Source: a virus. Taken from it: DNA of 64,000 nucleotides. The notes beneath the pieces were generated by a model. It made no database searches and had not been told where the DNA came from. It saw only the letters and a list, made by a program, of their open reading frames with translations. Below are positions 40,894 through 48,080 of this stretch, piece after piece. The DNA is taken from positions 62,001 to 126,000 of the IMG/VR virus record IMGVR_UViG_3300025154_000052. One strand, 5' to 3'. Positions within the stretch are counted from its first letter, which is position 1. Every line of letters begins with the position of its first letter. The position numbers and the translations under genes are program-made.

Positions 40894-41376
40894 CTACGAC
40901 CGCCACCCCGCTTGCATACCTACCCGCTCCAGCCACTTTCCGCCCACCCATAGATGGACGTCCAGCGAAAAGATGCGGTCGATTGCGGCCTGGAAGCGCT
41001 GTAGTAGCGTGGGATCGGCTAGGAAGTCACGTATACCAGGCTCAGGGACCAAAAGGTGAAGATCGGTCAGGATGGCCTGCACGGAGTCGTTAACGGCTTC
41101 TACCGTAGCATCCTCGGTCGCGAAGCCCTGCTTACAGGTGTGCAACACGTCCGCCTCGACAGTGGTCCACCAGCGATGCTCAAACGAGTAATGCCGGTGA
41201 GTCGTCGTCAGTTTCAGGTGTACGGTCGGACGTGACGACCAGCACCGGGGACATCTGGGCGAGTCCTCGAACGAACGACGGGCGCTATTGCTGGTGAACT
41301 CGACATGATGACCACATTCGAAGGTGTGGCTGGTGGCAGTAGGGGAAGGGACCTCGAGCGAACCTGGCTTGAACAT
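40894..41376 (-). CDS. zinc-finger hypothetical protein
   Basis: A 160-residue protein. FECGHHVEFTSNSARRSFED and SPRCPRCWSSR give a zinc-ribbon with Cys and His ligands; the rest is helical. It faces the end of the rightward arm with only 2 bp between. Unknown. Confidence 0.6.
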   Translation of the reverse strand: MFKPGSLEVPSPTATSHTFECGHHVEFTSNSARRSFEDSPRCPRCWSSRPTVHLKLTTTHRHYSFEHRWWTTVEADVLHTCKQGFATEDATVEAVNDSVQAILTDLHLLVPEPGIRDFLADPTLLQRFQAAIDRIFSLDVHLWVGGKWLERVGMQAGWRS

Positions 41377-41417
41377 GATACCTCCGTTTACCCACCGTCA
41401 GGTGGGTGTCTAGTGTG

Positions 41418-41651
41418 TTACCAGCGTGCAATCATGCGCCGTCCATCCGTCGCCATCGTCTCGTCATGGACGCGATATCCCAGAGCGGATTCGGCGCGTT
41501 CCCGGATCTCCCGAACCGCATACTTTGCATGGGGTGACCACGCCATCGTCCGGGATTGGTAAACCAGCGCTTCCAGGTGACGCTTGTCGCCTGTGGCGAT
41601 TGCTGCGTCCACATGGGATCTCAAGTCAGCCACGTTCTTAATCATTGGCAT
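41418..41651 (-). CDS. small hypothetical protein
   Basis: A 77-residue helical protein (MPMIKNVADLRSHVDAAIAT; YAVREIRERAESALGYRVHD). Its start lies in the previous gene's end. Unknown. Confidence 0.6.
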   Translation of the reverse strand: MPMIKNVADLRSHVDAAIATGDKRHLEALVYQSRTMAWSPHAKYAVREIRERAESALGYRVHDETMATDGRRMIARW

Positions 41652-41850
41652 CCTCCATCTCCCATTTCAGTGGGATGTCGCTCACTCGCCGGTATCCGTC
41701 CGGCGTCGGTCCCCGATAGACCACATTGCCGGTGTCGTCGCACCAGTCGTTGGAAAGAGGGTGCTGCTTGTACAGTGTTTCAGGGAGGTTTCGCTGTGCC
41801 TCTCTGATATGGCGTGCGTAGTCGCTGAGAAAATGTTTCACGTCGTCCAT
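41638..41850 (-). CDS. small hypothetical protein
   Basis: A 70-residue acidic protein (MDDVKHFLSDYARHIREAQR; GPTPDGYRRVSDIPLKW). AGGAGGTTTT precedes the ATG. Unknown. Confidence 0.6.
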   Translation of the reverse strand: MDDVKHFLSDYARHIREAQRNLPETLYKQHPLSNDWCDDTGNVVYRGPTPDGYRRVSDIPLKWEMEDAND

Positions 41851-41988
41851 AAAACCTCCTGTTGTTACTCTCCGTCATTCGTCCCGCCGTCCGACAGTGC
41901 CGGGCGGCGATTCGAAGGGCGGTTACCGGAAATTGGTGCATCCCCATGCCCAGTTTTGCCGGGGGATCAAGAGGCGGCCCCCAACCGA

Positions 41989-42789
41989 TTACAGCGGCCA
42001 GATGGCCGCCACCAGTTGCCGGAACGGCCCGTGCCCGTAGTGGGACACGCCGTCATGCGCGTCATATGCCGCCACCGCATCAGGTCGCACGCTCCGTAGA
42101 TACGCCCGGACATTGGGCCGGGTCATCACCGTAGGTCCCGCGTCAAGCAGGTCCTCGGGTACGGTCTGGCGACTCCCGGGAAACATCGCCCGAGTCTCAT
42201 CGGTATGCTCCATCGGTACCGGCGGCGGCGCGACGACAACGCTCGATCCGAACTGCTCGACGAGCCGGGCAACGACGGGCGGGCGGGTCTTCCACTCCGC
42301 CCACTCGGTGCGGCGACGGAAGAGTATGGCACCGTCCGATGCCCGGGTCCCGATAAGGTAGTGTGTCTCGATCCACGTCCGCGCCTGCTGGGCGGTCTGG
42401 ATATGGAGATAACCGGCGTCGGCAGGGCCGCCGTACAACTCGAGGGCGACGACGGTCAGAACCTTTTCAGGGTCCGCTTCGGCGGTCACAATCACCTCTG
42501 AGATGTGCCGCCACTGCGAGCCGTTCAGGTGCTTCCCGTCCGCGAGGACGAGAAGCCACGTCCACGATGTCACGGTGACGGTCTTGTGCCCGCCGCCGGT
42601 AAAGTGGTCATTCGGCTGGTGAGTGTATTCCCGGGCGCTGTAGGCAATGCGCCCATCAGTCTGGATTGTCTGATTCAGTCTGCCGTTGGGGCAGTGGCTA
42701 TTGTCGTAAAATGAAATCTGCCGCGTCCACTTACGCCAGATTTCCGTTGTGGTCAGGGCGATACCGAGCTGCTTCAGGATTGCTTCCAT
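41989..42789 (-). CDS. hypothetical protein of the mosaic region
   Basis: A 266-residue protein starting at ATG 42789 behind GGGGAGAGTGGA. Beta-rich segments (TVTVTSWTWLLVLADGKHLN) are followed by a helical end that reads GPFRQLVAAIWPL. That last peptide recurs as a decayed copy at 44351-44392, marking recombination among these genes. Unknown function. Confidence 0.65.
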   Translation of the reverse strand: MEAILKQLGIALTTTEIWRKWTRQISFYDNSHCPNGRLNQTIQTDGRIAYSAREYTHQPNDHFTGGGHKTVTVTSWTWLLVLADGKHLNGSQWRHISEVIVTAEADPEKVLTVVALELYGGPADAGYLHIQTAQQARTWIETHYLIGTRASDGAILFRRRTEWAEWKTRPPVVARLVEQFGSSVVVAPPPVPMEHTDETRAMFPGSRQTVPEDLLDAGPTVMTRPNVRAYLRSVRPDAVAAYDAHDGVSHYGHGPFRQLVAAIWPL

Positions 42790-42869
42790 TCCACTCTCCC
42801 CTTCTTCGTTTTCGTTTTCGTTGTTGTCCACGATGCCCGCCTCACATCGGGCATCGGTGTCAGGCGTAG

Positions 42870-43169
42870 TCAGAGCGCAGTGACACCGAGAATCTGCGCC
42901 CATTCCTCACGGTAGCGGCGGCGCCCTTCCGCCTCCTGGTTTTCCATCGCGATCCGGTCGGCGTGGGTGCCGAACCGGGCGAGGTGCTCCGCCTGCTCAA
43001 CGGTCACATCTACGTGCCGATACTCCAAAGGGATGTATCCGTGTCCCGGGCTTACCACCTTCACCAGTTCCCCCACCTTTTCGGTGGAGGGGTCCCACGA
43101 TACGACTATCCGCCGCCCCTGGATCGGATTGCGGCCATAACCACACCCGGCTTTCCACTGAACCTGCAT
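42870..43169 (-). CDS. small hypothetical protein
   Basis: A 99-residue protein (MQVQWKAGCGYGRNPIQGRR; HVDVTVEQAEHLARFGTHAD). AGGAGTATGAG before ATG 43169 fixes the start; the open frame upstream is antisense-like low-complexity reading. Unknown. Confidence 0.62.
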   Translation of the reverse strand: MQVQWKAGCGYGRNPIQGRRIVVSWDPSTEKVGELVKVVSPGHGYIPLEYRHVDVTVEQAEHLARFGTHADRIAMENQEAEGRRRYREEWAQILGVTAL

Positions 43170-43233
43170 CTCATACTCCTTTGCAACTTCGTTCTCCTCT
43201 GCCTCCGGACATCGGGGGCAGGAGAAAACGGCA

Positions 43234-43980
43234 TCACCGGACCTGAAACAGCCCGGTCCGCTGTCCCGACCTCGTGACGTCGGTGACAAGAATCGCGACC
43301 CCGGGATATGTGACATGGACGGCATCGATGATCCGCCCGTCCTGCGGCACCAGGATCGCGTCGTACCCCTCGCACCCGGGGGGCACCTGCACCGTCCCGC
43401 CCGGCAACCGGAGTGTCTGTAACTCGACGGGGACCTGCGCCAGATCCGGACCGTCGGCGACCTCCACCGCGAACGACCCGGGGATCGCCCGGTGAAGGTG
43501 GTAGGCCATGAGCGGGAGGGTGGGACACTTGATAAACCCCGCCGCCTGCCACGTCGGAGTGTCGTCCATACACTCGTCTTCCGAGTCCTCGGGCCACTCG
43601 CCCGGGTCGAGGAATTCCACCTCGAGCCCCTCCGGAGCAGGCTCAAGGACGTCGCAGACAAACGACCCGTTCTGCTGCCGCTGGCCGGAAAGCGGGACGC
43701 AGAACGGGATGAGCCCGGCAGCGCGAACCCACCGGACCGCAGGGGCAAATCGGGGCACGATGACTACGCCATCGTGACTCTCAACACCGCCGTCGAGTCC
43801 GACGGAAGAGCCGTCCGTCGACCTCCATAAGCGCACATCGGGGCCGTTAAACCCCAACAGCACCGGGAACGCCGGATGACTGCCCGGCGCGGTGACCGGA
43901 GTGAAAACGAGCGGAGCAGGGACCGCCGCGGGGTACGTGACACCCGCGACGGCGACGGCGAAATGACACAGATTCAGCAT
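43234..43980 (-). CDS. hypothetical protein of the mosaic region
   Basis: A 248-residue protein. Beta-strand-rich with acidic loops (LDPGEWPEDSEDECMDDTPT); the N terminus (MLNLCHFAVAVAGVTYPAAV) is hydrophobic and could be a weak export signal or a buried strand. GGAGAACGATC precedes the ATG. Unknown. Confidence 0.62.
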   Translation of the reverse strand: MLNLCHFAVAVAGVTYPAAVPAPLVFTPVTAPGSHPAFPVLLGFNGPDVRLWRSTDGSSVGLDGGVESHDGVVIVPRFAPAVRWVRAAGLIPFCVPLSGQRQQNGSFVCDVLEPAPEGLEVEFLDPGEWPEDSEDECMDDTPTWQAAGFIKCPTLPLMAYHLHRAIPGSFAVEVADGPDLAQVPVELQTLRLPGGTVQVPPGCEGYDAILVPQDGRIIDAVHVTYPGVAILVTDVTRSGQRTGLFQVR

Positions 43981-43995
43981 GATCGTTCTCCTTCG

Positions 43996-44017
43996 TCTCC
44001 TTTGCCCGGTATTCCGG
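43996..44017. repeat. leader hairpin of the mosaic cluster, copy near 43980
   Basis: TGCCCGGTATTCCGGGCGTC forms a short GCCCGG/CCGGGC hairpin just upstream of the leftward ribosome site. It is one of four related leader hairpins (others near 44255, 44668 and 45144). Confidence 0.6.
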
Positions 44018-44044
44018 GCGTCTCACGTCTCCGAAAGGACGGGG

Positions 44045-44242
44045 TCAACCCTCATCAGTCTCTTTCCAGGCGGTTACGTCGCACACCTCTTCGGGGTGAA
44101 CACGGGAGTATTCTCTCGCTGCCTCCCGCCTCCTCCGCAACTCCAGTGCGGCTGCCATGTCCGTTACACTGCTTCGCGGGTAGATACAACCGTCCGGGCG
44201 GACGGCGTATCCAGGTGGAACCACTACGTTTTTCAGATCCAT
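44045..44242 (-). CDS. small hypothetical protein
   Basis: A 65-residue protein (MDLKNVVVPPGYAVRPDGCI; ELRRRREAAREYSRVHPEEV). AAGGAGAACGAG before ATG 44242 fixes the start. Unknown. Confidence 0.62.
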   Translation of the reverse strand: MDLKNVVVPPGYAVRPDGCIYPRSSVTDMAAALELRRRREAAREYSRVHPEEVCDVTAWKETDEG

Positions 44243-44253
44243 CTCGTTCTCCT

Positions 44254-44272
44254 TCTGCCCGGTCTTGCCGGG
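44254..44272. repeat. leader hairpin of the mosaic cluster, copy near 44242
   Basis: GCCCGGTCTTGCCGGGC, a 6-bp stem placed between the 42-bp repeat (44288-44329) and the ribosome site of gene 44045-44242. Confidence 0.65.
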
Positions 44273-44287
44273 CTGTTGTTTCGCCAC

Positions 44288-44329
44288 TTCATCCGATCGT
44301 CCGTCTGGCAGTCGGGCGATCGATCAAGG
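44288..44329. repeat. 42-bp exact repeat, copy 1
   Basis: Identical to 45173-45214. It holds a dyad (CGATCG...CGATCG) and lies in the leader of a leftward gene next to a GCCCGG hairpin. It marks gene shuffling by recombination or a shared RNA element. Confidence 0.85.
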
Positions 44330-44350
44330 GACGGTGGGCGTCCAAATCGA

Positions 44351-44392
44351 TTACAGCGGCCAGCTAGCCGCGACCAACTGTCTGAACTGCGC
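44351..44392 (-). pseudogene. remnant of the 3' end of the 41989 gene family
   Basis: The minus strand reads AQFRQLVAASWPL then TAA, nearly the C terminus of the protein at 41989-42789 (GPFRQLVAAIWPL). It is out of frame with the gene upstream (44395-44658), so only the tail of a second family member survives here. Confidence 0.65.
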
Positions 44393-44394
44393 GT

Positions 44395-44658
44395 TTATTC
44401 CACGCGAGCGGCGGATGCACCGCCCGCCCTCCACAATATCGCCCCGGAAACGACCTCGCCATCCTTGAGCCACAGGATGTGCTCGGCGAGTACGGCACCG
44501 TCGATGCCGTCCGGCACGACGGCGGACGCTGTGCCCTGCCGGGAGAATACACGTTCGCCGGGCGTGACCGGCCGGACATGCCAGCCGCAGGGGCTTGCTA
44601 TGACTACCTTGGGCTTGAGTTGGTAGTCAGTGGCGTGGAGAGTGTATCGGTGCTTCAT
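44395..44658 (-). CDS. small hypothetical protein
   Basis: An 87-residue protein (MKHRYTLHATDYQLKPKVVI; GVVSGAILWR region near the end). AGGAGGACGAG precedes ATG 44658. Leader with the GCCCxGGGC hairpin. Unknown. Confidence 0.62.
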   Translation of the reverse strand: MKHRYTLHATDYQLKPKVVIASPCGWHVRPVTPGERVFSRQGTASAVVPDGIDGAVLAEHILWLKDGEVVSGAILWRAGGASAARVE

Positions 44659-44697
44659 CTCGTCCTCCTGCCCTCTCGGGCTGTTTCGTCCGTTTTC

Positions 44698-44752
44698 CTC
44701 TGCCTCCGATCGTCGGGGGCAGGAGAAAACGGCCCGCCGAAGCGGGCCCGGT
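44698..44752 (-). terminator. leftward terminator plus repeated hairpin
   Basis: On the minus strand GCCCGCTTCGGCGGGC is followed by CGTTTTC, an intrinsic terminator for gene 44796-45128. It is followed by TCCTGCCCCCG...CGGAGGCAGA, a hairpin also found at 43196-43226 and, diverged, near 45801. Confidence 0.6.
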
Positions 44753-44795
44753 GCTATTCGTCGTCCCCCCCCAGACGACGGGGAGGACGGGCAAA

Positions 44796-45128
44796 TCAGG
44801 TGGTCTGAGGCGGTAGCACGATAGCCGCCTCGTCCCACCTGGAGTGCAGCCGGTGGCGCGTATCCCACGCCTCGTCGGTGGGCGGCCAGTCCCGCTCCGC
44901 ATCCAGCAGGGACCACCCATCCTCCGATACCGTTACGCGGCCGTGTGCCGCCGCGTGGGCCGTCTGACCTGGACGGGGAGCGATACCCGCCGCCGACAAT
45001 CTACGGACCGGGACGGCCGCCCCGGTCGGACCGAACGGCTCAACTTCCTGCCCGTTACGGTCCTGATATTTATGCCGGCCCCACAGAGCCTGCCATAACT
45101 GCCCATGGCTATCGAAAAAGTAACTCAC
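44796..45128 (-). CDS. hypothetical protein
   Basis: A 110-residue protein from GTG 45128 (SYFFDSHGQLWQALWGRHKY). CAAGGAGATGAA leads the start. The C-terminal end is Trp- and Asp-rich. Its leader holds both the 42-bp repeat (copy 2) and the GCCCGG hairpin. Unknown. Confidence 0.58.
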   Translation of the reverse strand: MSYFFDSHGQLWQALWGRHKYQDRNGQEVEPFGPTGAAVPVRRLSAAGIAPRPGQTAHAAAHGRVTVSEDGWSLLDAERDWPPTDEAWDTRHRLHSRWDEAAIVLPPQTT

Positions 45129-45172
45129 TTCATCTCCTTGCTGTGCCCGGTCTCCCGGGCTGTTGTCGTCCG

Positions 45173-45214
45173 TTCATCCGATCGTCCGTCTGGCAGTCGG
45201 GCGATCGATCAAGG
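45173..45214. repeat. 42-bp exact repeat, copy 2
   Basis: Identical to 44288-44329, again between a gene end (45223) and a leader hairpin (GCCCGGTCTCCCGGGC at 45145-45160). Confidence 0.85.
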
Positions 45215-45222
45215 GGCGGAGG

Positions 45223-45417
45223 CTATAGCGAAGCGTCCAATTTCCGGCAGCGGGCGGTCACCCGTGCCTCGAAGTCGGTATTGGACTCGCCCTCCTGCTG
45301 GTCGATGGTCTCAACCACACCCGACCAGTTGCCGGCGGGGATCTCCTCGTCGGGCTCGAAGGCGTGGACGCCAGGGGTGTATACGCCGGTGTTCTGGATG
45401 AGTTGGTACGATTTCAT
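45223..45417 (-). CDS. small hypothetical protein
   Basis: A 64-residue protein (MKSYQLIQNTGVYTPGVHAF; TDFEARVTARCRKLDASL). Start at ATG 45417 with AGGAGAATAGAA upstream. It lies behind the operator-promoter 45476-45526. Unknown. Confidence 0.62.
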   Translation of the reverse strand: MKSYQLIQNTGVYTPGVHAFEPDEEIPAGNWSGVVETIDQQEGESNTDFEARVTARCRKLDASL

Positions 45418-45475
45418 TTCTATTCTCCTTCTCGTCTTAATCTCCGGCCGCCTCATTGCGACCGTTGATGATATA

Positions 45476-45526
45476 AGTATATCCCCAGCGGGTATGCGTG
45501 TCAACAGAAAAAGATACCCATTGGGG
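45476..45526 (-). promoter_or_regulatory. leftward promoter with inverted CCCC-GGGTAT operator
   Basis: Minus strand TTGACA (45499-45504), a 17-base spacer and TATACT (45476-45481). Two opposed copies of CCCCaNcGGGTAT flank and overlap it at 45483-45495 and 45514-45526, centres 31 bp apart. A third copy sits at 45766-45778 in the next promoter upstream. Confidence 0.75.
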
Positions 45527-45532
45527 ATTATT

Positions 45533-45733
45533 TTACTTCGCCCGCTCCGCCCGAATCCGGGCAATCTCCGCCTCCGAAACCAGGGGCTGCCTGGGCTCCA
45601 GGGGCTGGCCCTCTGGGTCCCGGGCATAGTCCAGTTGCAGCGGCGCCCGTTTCCGGTCCGCCAATTGGCGGATTGAGTTTTTGTCGGCGAACCCGAGTTC
45701 TCGGGCCGCCGCACGAACTGAGTACCATTTCAT
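45533..45733 (-). CDS. small helix-turn-helix protein
   Basis: A 66-residue protein. MKWYSVRAAARELGFADKNS and IRQLADRKRAPLQLDY look like a winged-helix DNA-binding domain of the excisionase/Cox type. With CCCC-GGGTAT operators at its own and the next promoter, autoregulation is plausible. Confidence 0.65.
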   Translation of the reverse strand: MKWYSVRAAARELGFADKNSIRQLADRKRAPLQLDYARDPEGQPLEPRQPLVSEAEIARIRAERAK

Positions 45734-45762
45734 CGTGTATCCTCCGGTTATCCCCCTCTGGA

Positions 45763-45791
45763 GATATACCCGGCGGGGAGAGGGAAGTCAA
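45763..45791 (-). promoter_or_regulatory. leftward promoter of the 66-residue HTH gene
   Basis: Minus strand TTGACT (45786-45791), a 17-base spacer and TATATC (45763-45768), with the operator-like CCCCGCCGGGTAT over the spacer and -10 (45766-45778). Confidence 0.7.
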
Positions 45792-45866
45792 GGGTCGTTC
45801 CTCTCTGCCCCCGGTCATCGGGGACACGGAGGAGCGAGCCGGGATAGGCTCCCGGCGGGCTCGGGG

Positions 45867-46082
45867 TCAGTAGTCGGGGTGAGCGTACACGTGCCCTCGG
45901 CGCCACTCCCAACCAGGATACGCAGCCTCGAGCGCAGCATCCGCCTCGGCCTCGGTGGCGTACCTGCCGAGTTCGGAATCGCGTTCGTCCCCTGCGGTTC
46001 CGCCAACCGGGACGGGCAGGGACCGACCGACACCCCCACTCGCGTCCACCACCGCCGCCCACTCGATCCGTGTCTCGTCCAT
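45867..46082 (-). CDS. small hypothetical protein
   Basis: A 71-residue acidic protein (MDETRIEWAAVVDASGGVGR; TEAEADAALEAAYPGWEWRR). Its last part resembles an arm-like dsDNA-mimicking or integrase-N-terminal repeat, but this is weak. Unknown. Confidence 0.58.
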   Translation of the reverse strand: MDETRIEWAAVVDASGGVGRSLPVPVGGTAGDERDSELGRYATEAEADAALEAAYPGWEWRRGHVYAHPDY

Positions 46083-46194
46083 CTCCCATCTCCCTTGCGG
46101 CTTCCCGCCGCTCTCGGCCCCACCGTCTCGGTATCGGGGCCAGGGTTGGACTCCGGCACAATGCCGGGGTCGGGCTGAGGGCGCCCGCTGAAAA

Positions 46195-46443
46195 CTACAA
46201 CTTCACATTTCGATACTTGTAGGGCGGCTTTATTGGCTGCCCCACTGCGTCAGTACCCCGGGCCAACTCCCGGATGTCGTACTGCTCGAATGCCAGCATC
46301 CACTCATCAGACTTCGACTCCATATCCAACGCTTGAAGCGCCTCCATCATCTTGCGACTGCTGGCGGTGTTCCGCTGAGTCTGCCGCTCGATCTGCTCGG
46401 CCTTCTCTGAATTTCGCCTTGTCCTGATCTGGGCTGCTGTCAT
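46195..46443 (-). CDS. small basic-helical hypothetical protein
   Basis: An 82-residue protein (MTAAQIRTRRNSEKAEQIER; MESKSDEWMLAFEQYDI). GGAGGACAACTA before ATG 46443 sets the start. First gene behind the palindromic promoter at 46478-46506. Unknown. Confidence 0.62.
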   Translation of the reverse strand: MTAAQIRTRRNSEKAEQIERQTQRNTASSRKMMEALQALDMESKSDEWMLAFEQYDIRELARGTDAVGQPIKPPYKYRNVKL

Positions 46444-46477
46444 TAGTTGTCCTCCCAACCTCGATTATCTGATTAGG

Positions 46478-46506
46478 ATTATATGTCCCGGCTGGACATA
46501 TGTCAA
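46478..46506 (-). promoter_or_regulatory. consensus promoter over a perfect palindrome, leftward
   Basis: Minus strand TTGACA (46501-46506), a 17-base spacer and TATAAT (46478-46483), a perfect sigma70 consensus. ATATGTCC (46481-46488) and GGACATAT (46494-46501) form a perfect dyad with centre CGGCT that covers the spacer and part of both elements. The nearby promoter at 46810-46838 has the related GTCC-CGGCT-GG. Confidence 0.85.
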
Positions 46507-46533
46507 CAGGTAAAATTCACTTTCGTAAAAAAA

Positions 46534-46782
46534 TCACGATTTTTTTCGAGACGGCGGAATCGGGTTCGGATTCCGCTTTTTCGGCAAGATGAACCCGTCT
46601 ACCGCATCGTGGGGAATACGGTAACGGCGGACGGTTAGATCTTTAGCCTGGTCAGCGGGTACCCACCCCTGCTCATCGGTAAGTGCATCACCGGCGAGCA
46701 ACCCGTCACTGAGCCATCGACGCACCGCCCGTGTACTACGGCCATATCGCTCAGCAATCTCGTCTTGAGTAAGATAGTTCAT
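46534..46782 (-). CDS. helix-turn-helix DNA-binding protein, excisionase-like
   Basis: An 82-residue protein. MNYLTQDEIAERYGRSTRAV and RRWLSDGLLAGDAL form a helix-turn-helix with wing, like MerR/Xis-type phage proteins that sit beside integrases. It may direct excision or repress the ATATGTCC promoter. Its own promoter is at 46810-46838. Confidence 0.72.
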   Translation of the reverse strand: MNYLTQDEIAERYGRSTRAVRRWLSDGLLAGDALTDEQGWVPADQAKDLTVRRYRIPHDAVDGFILPKKRNPNPIPPSRKKS

Positions 46783-46809
46783 GTTGTCCTCGGCAAAAGG
46801 GTACGCTGT

Positions 46810-46838
46810 ATTATACGACCAGCCGGGACGTAATGCAA
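46810..46838 (-). promoter_or_regulatory. promoter of the excisionase-like gene
   Basis: Minus strand TTGCAT (46833-46838), a 17-base spacer and TATAAT (46810-46815). The spacer carries ACGTCCCGGCTGGTCG, a diverged copy of the dyad in the promoter 46478-46506. Confidence 0.75.
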
Positions 46839-46845
46839 GAGGAGA

Positions 46846-47946
46846 TTACTTGGAGGGGAACTTCTCAGCCATGCGGTCCACGATCTCCTGCTTGTGCGCG
46901 TTTAACAGATGGGAGTAGCGCATGGTCATCTGGAGGGACTTGTGACCCAGAATAGCAGCCACGTCGGCGAGGCTGGCGCCGGACATGATCAGGTAGCTGG
47001 CGGCTGTGTGTCTGAGCGTGTGCCGGGTGACGCCCTGTAACCCAGTCTCGCGGATGCATGCGTCCCAAGCTCGCTTTAGGTCCAGGGGTTTACAGGTGTC
47101 GATCGTACTAGGGAAGAGCAGATCCACACCGAGTAGCCGGTGATGGTTCGTCCAGTCTCGGATTGCGCCCAGCGCAGGTGCAGCTAGGGGGACGTAGCGA
47201 GGTTCGCTGTTCTTAGTCGTCCCCTCGCGCAGTACCAGGTGACGGTGCTCGATATCCACCTGTTCCCAGCGCAGGCCCATGATCTCGGACAGCCGGCAAC
47301 CGGTGTAGATGAGCAGGACTGCTACCGGGTACATAGCCGGGTTCTGACGCTTCGCCGCCTCGAGTAACTGTGCCCGCTCGGAGTCGGTCAAAAACCGGGT
47401 TCGGCCTCGAGGTTCACGCTGCTTTCGGACCTTGACCATCGGGTTGGCATCCATCCATCCCCAGTCCTTGACTGCAGCGGTGAACGCGGTACTGAGTGCA
47501 GCCAGGTACCGGTTGACCGTGGCAGGTGTCCGGACCTGACCGCGGGGAGTCAGTCCTCGTGCAAGATCGTCTCGAGCCTGGGTAAGCATGGTGGCAGCGA
47601 CATCTGGCAACGCTACATCTCCCAGTTGCGCCTTCCACCAGAAGAGCTCTCGCTCAGTGTCCCGGGCGCTCTTCGGCCTATTGGGAAGCACCTCGTCTAT
47701 ATACCGGTCGATCAGGTCTGCCACGGTGCGACTCTGGGCCACAACATCGGGTCTGAGCCTCTCTTCTCTAATGACCGCCTTGGTCGTGTCCTGCCAGTAT
47801 TTAGCGTCCTGGAGGCGGTCGAAGGTTTTCACCTGGGGTGCATACCCCTTGATCCGGACTTCGACCCGGTAGACCTTCCGTCCGGTAGGGTAGACTCGCT
47901 CGATTATCCCCGGTGGGAGTCGCTTACCCTGCTTGGTAGTGCCCAT
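46846..47946 (-). CDS. int: tyrosine-family site-specific integrase
   Basis: A 366-residue protein of normal integrase length. N-terminal arm-binding region (GRKVYRVEVRIKG), SAM-like core-binding domain to about residue 180, then the catalytic set R218 (TGCRLSE), K245 (TTKNSE), H309-R312 (HTLRH), H335 (LGHKS) and nucleophile Y344 (RYSHL). It would recombine the attP at 48031-48080 with the host tRNA-Thr(CGT) gene. It is the last gene of the leftward mosaic and its start lies 44 bp from the attachment-site terminator. Confidence 0.93.
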   Translation of the reverse strand: MGTTKQGKRLPPGIIERVYPTGRKVYRVEVRIKGYAPQVKTFDRLQDAKYWQDTTKAVIREERLRPDVVAQSRTVADLIDRYIDEVLPNRPKSARDTERELFWWKAQLGDVALPDVAATMLTQARDDLARGLTPRGQVRTPATVNRYLAALSTAFTAAVKDWGWMDANPMVKVRKQREPRGRTRFLTDSERAQLLEAAKRQNPAMYPVAVLLIYTGCRLSEIMGLRWEQVDIEHRHLVLREGTTKNSEPRYVPLAAPALGAIRDWTNHHRLLGVDLLFPSTIDTCKPLDLKRAWDACIRETGLQGVTRHTLRHTAASYLIMSGASLADVAAILGHKSLQMTMRYSHLLNAHKQEIVDRMAEKFPSK

Positions 47947-47989
47947 GGATACCTCCCGATGCGACTGCTACGGATTCGCGACCGGAACG

Positions 47990-48022
47990 AAAAAAGGGGC
48001 TGCACCAGTCAGGCACAACCCC
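47990..48022 (-). terminator. intrinsic terminator next to attP
   Basis: Minus strand GGGGTTG (stem) pairs with the CAGCCCC arm before TTTTTTC. It directly follows the tRNA 3' half on the same strand, so it looks like a copy of the host tRNA gene terminator carried within or beside attP. Confidence 0.7.
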
Positions 48023-48030
48023 TTGATTTC

Positions 48031-48080
48031 GTTGAAAGCCGAAGGCCGGATTCGAACCGGCGACCTGCTGATTACGAATC
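48031..48080 (-). other. attP carrying the 3' half of tRNA-Thr(CGT)
   Basis: On the minus strand, from the anticodon loop TTCGTAA (anticodon CGT, Thr) through the T-arm GCCGGTTCGAATCCGGC to the acceptor strand CTTCGGC, this is the 3' half of a tRNA with no matching 5' half nearby. Beside an integrase this is the typical phage attachment core, which rebuilds the host tRNA after integration. Confidence 0.85.

Noticed and set aside
42870-43748. A 292-codon leftward frame
   Set aside because: Only its last 99 codons behave like a gene with a ribosome site (ATG 43169); the rest overlaps 43234-43980 in another frame and is arginine/serine-rich filler.
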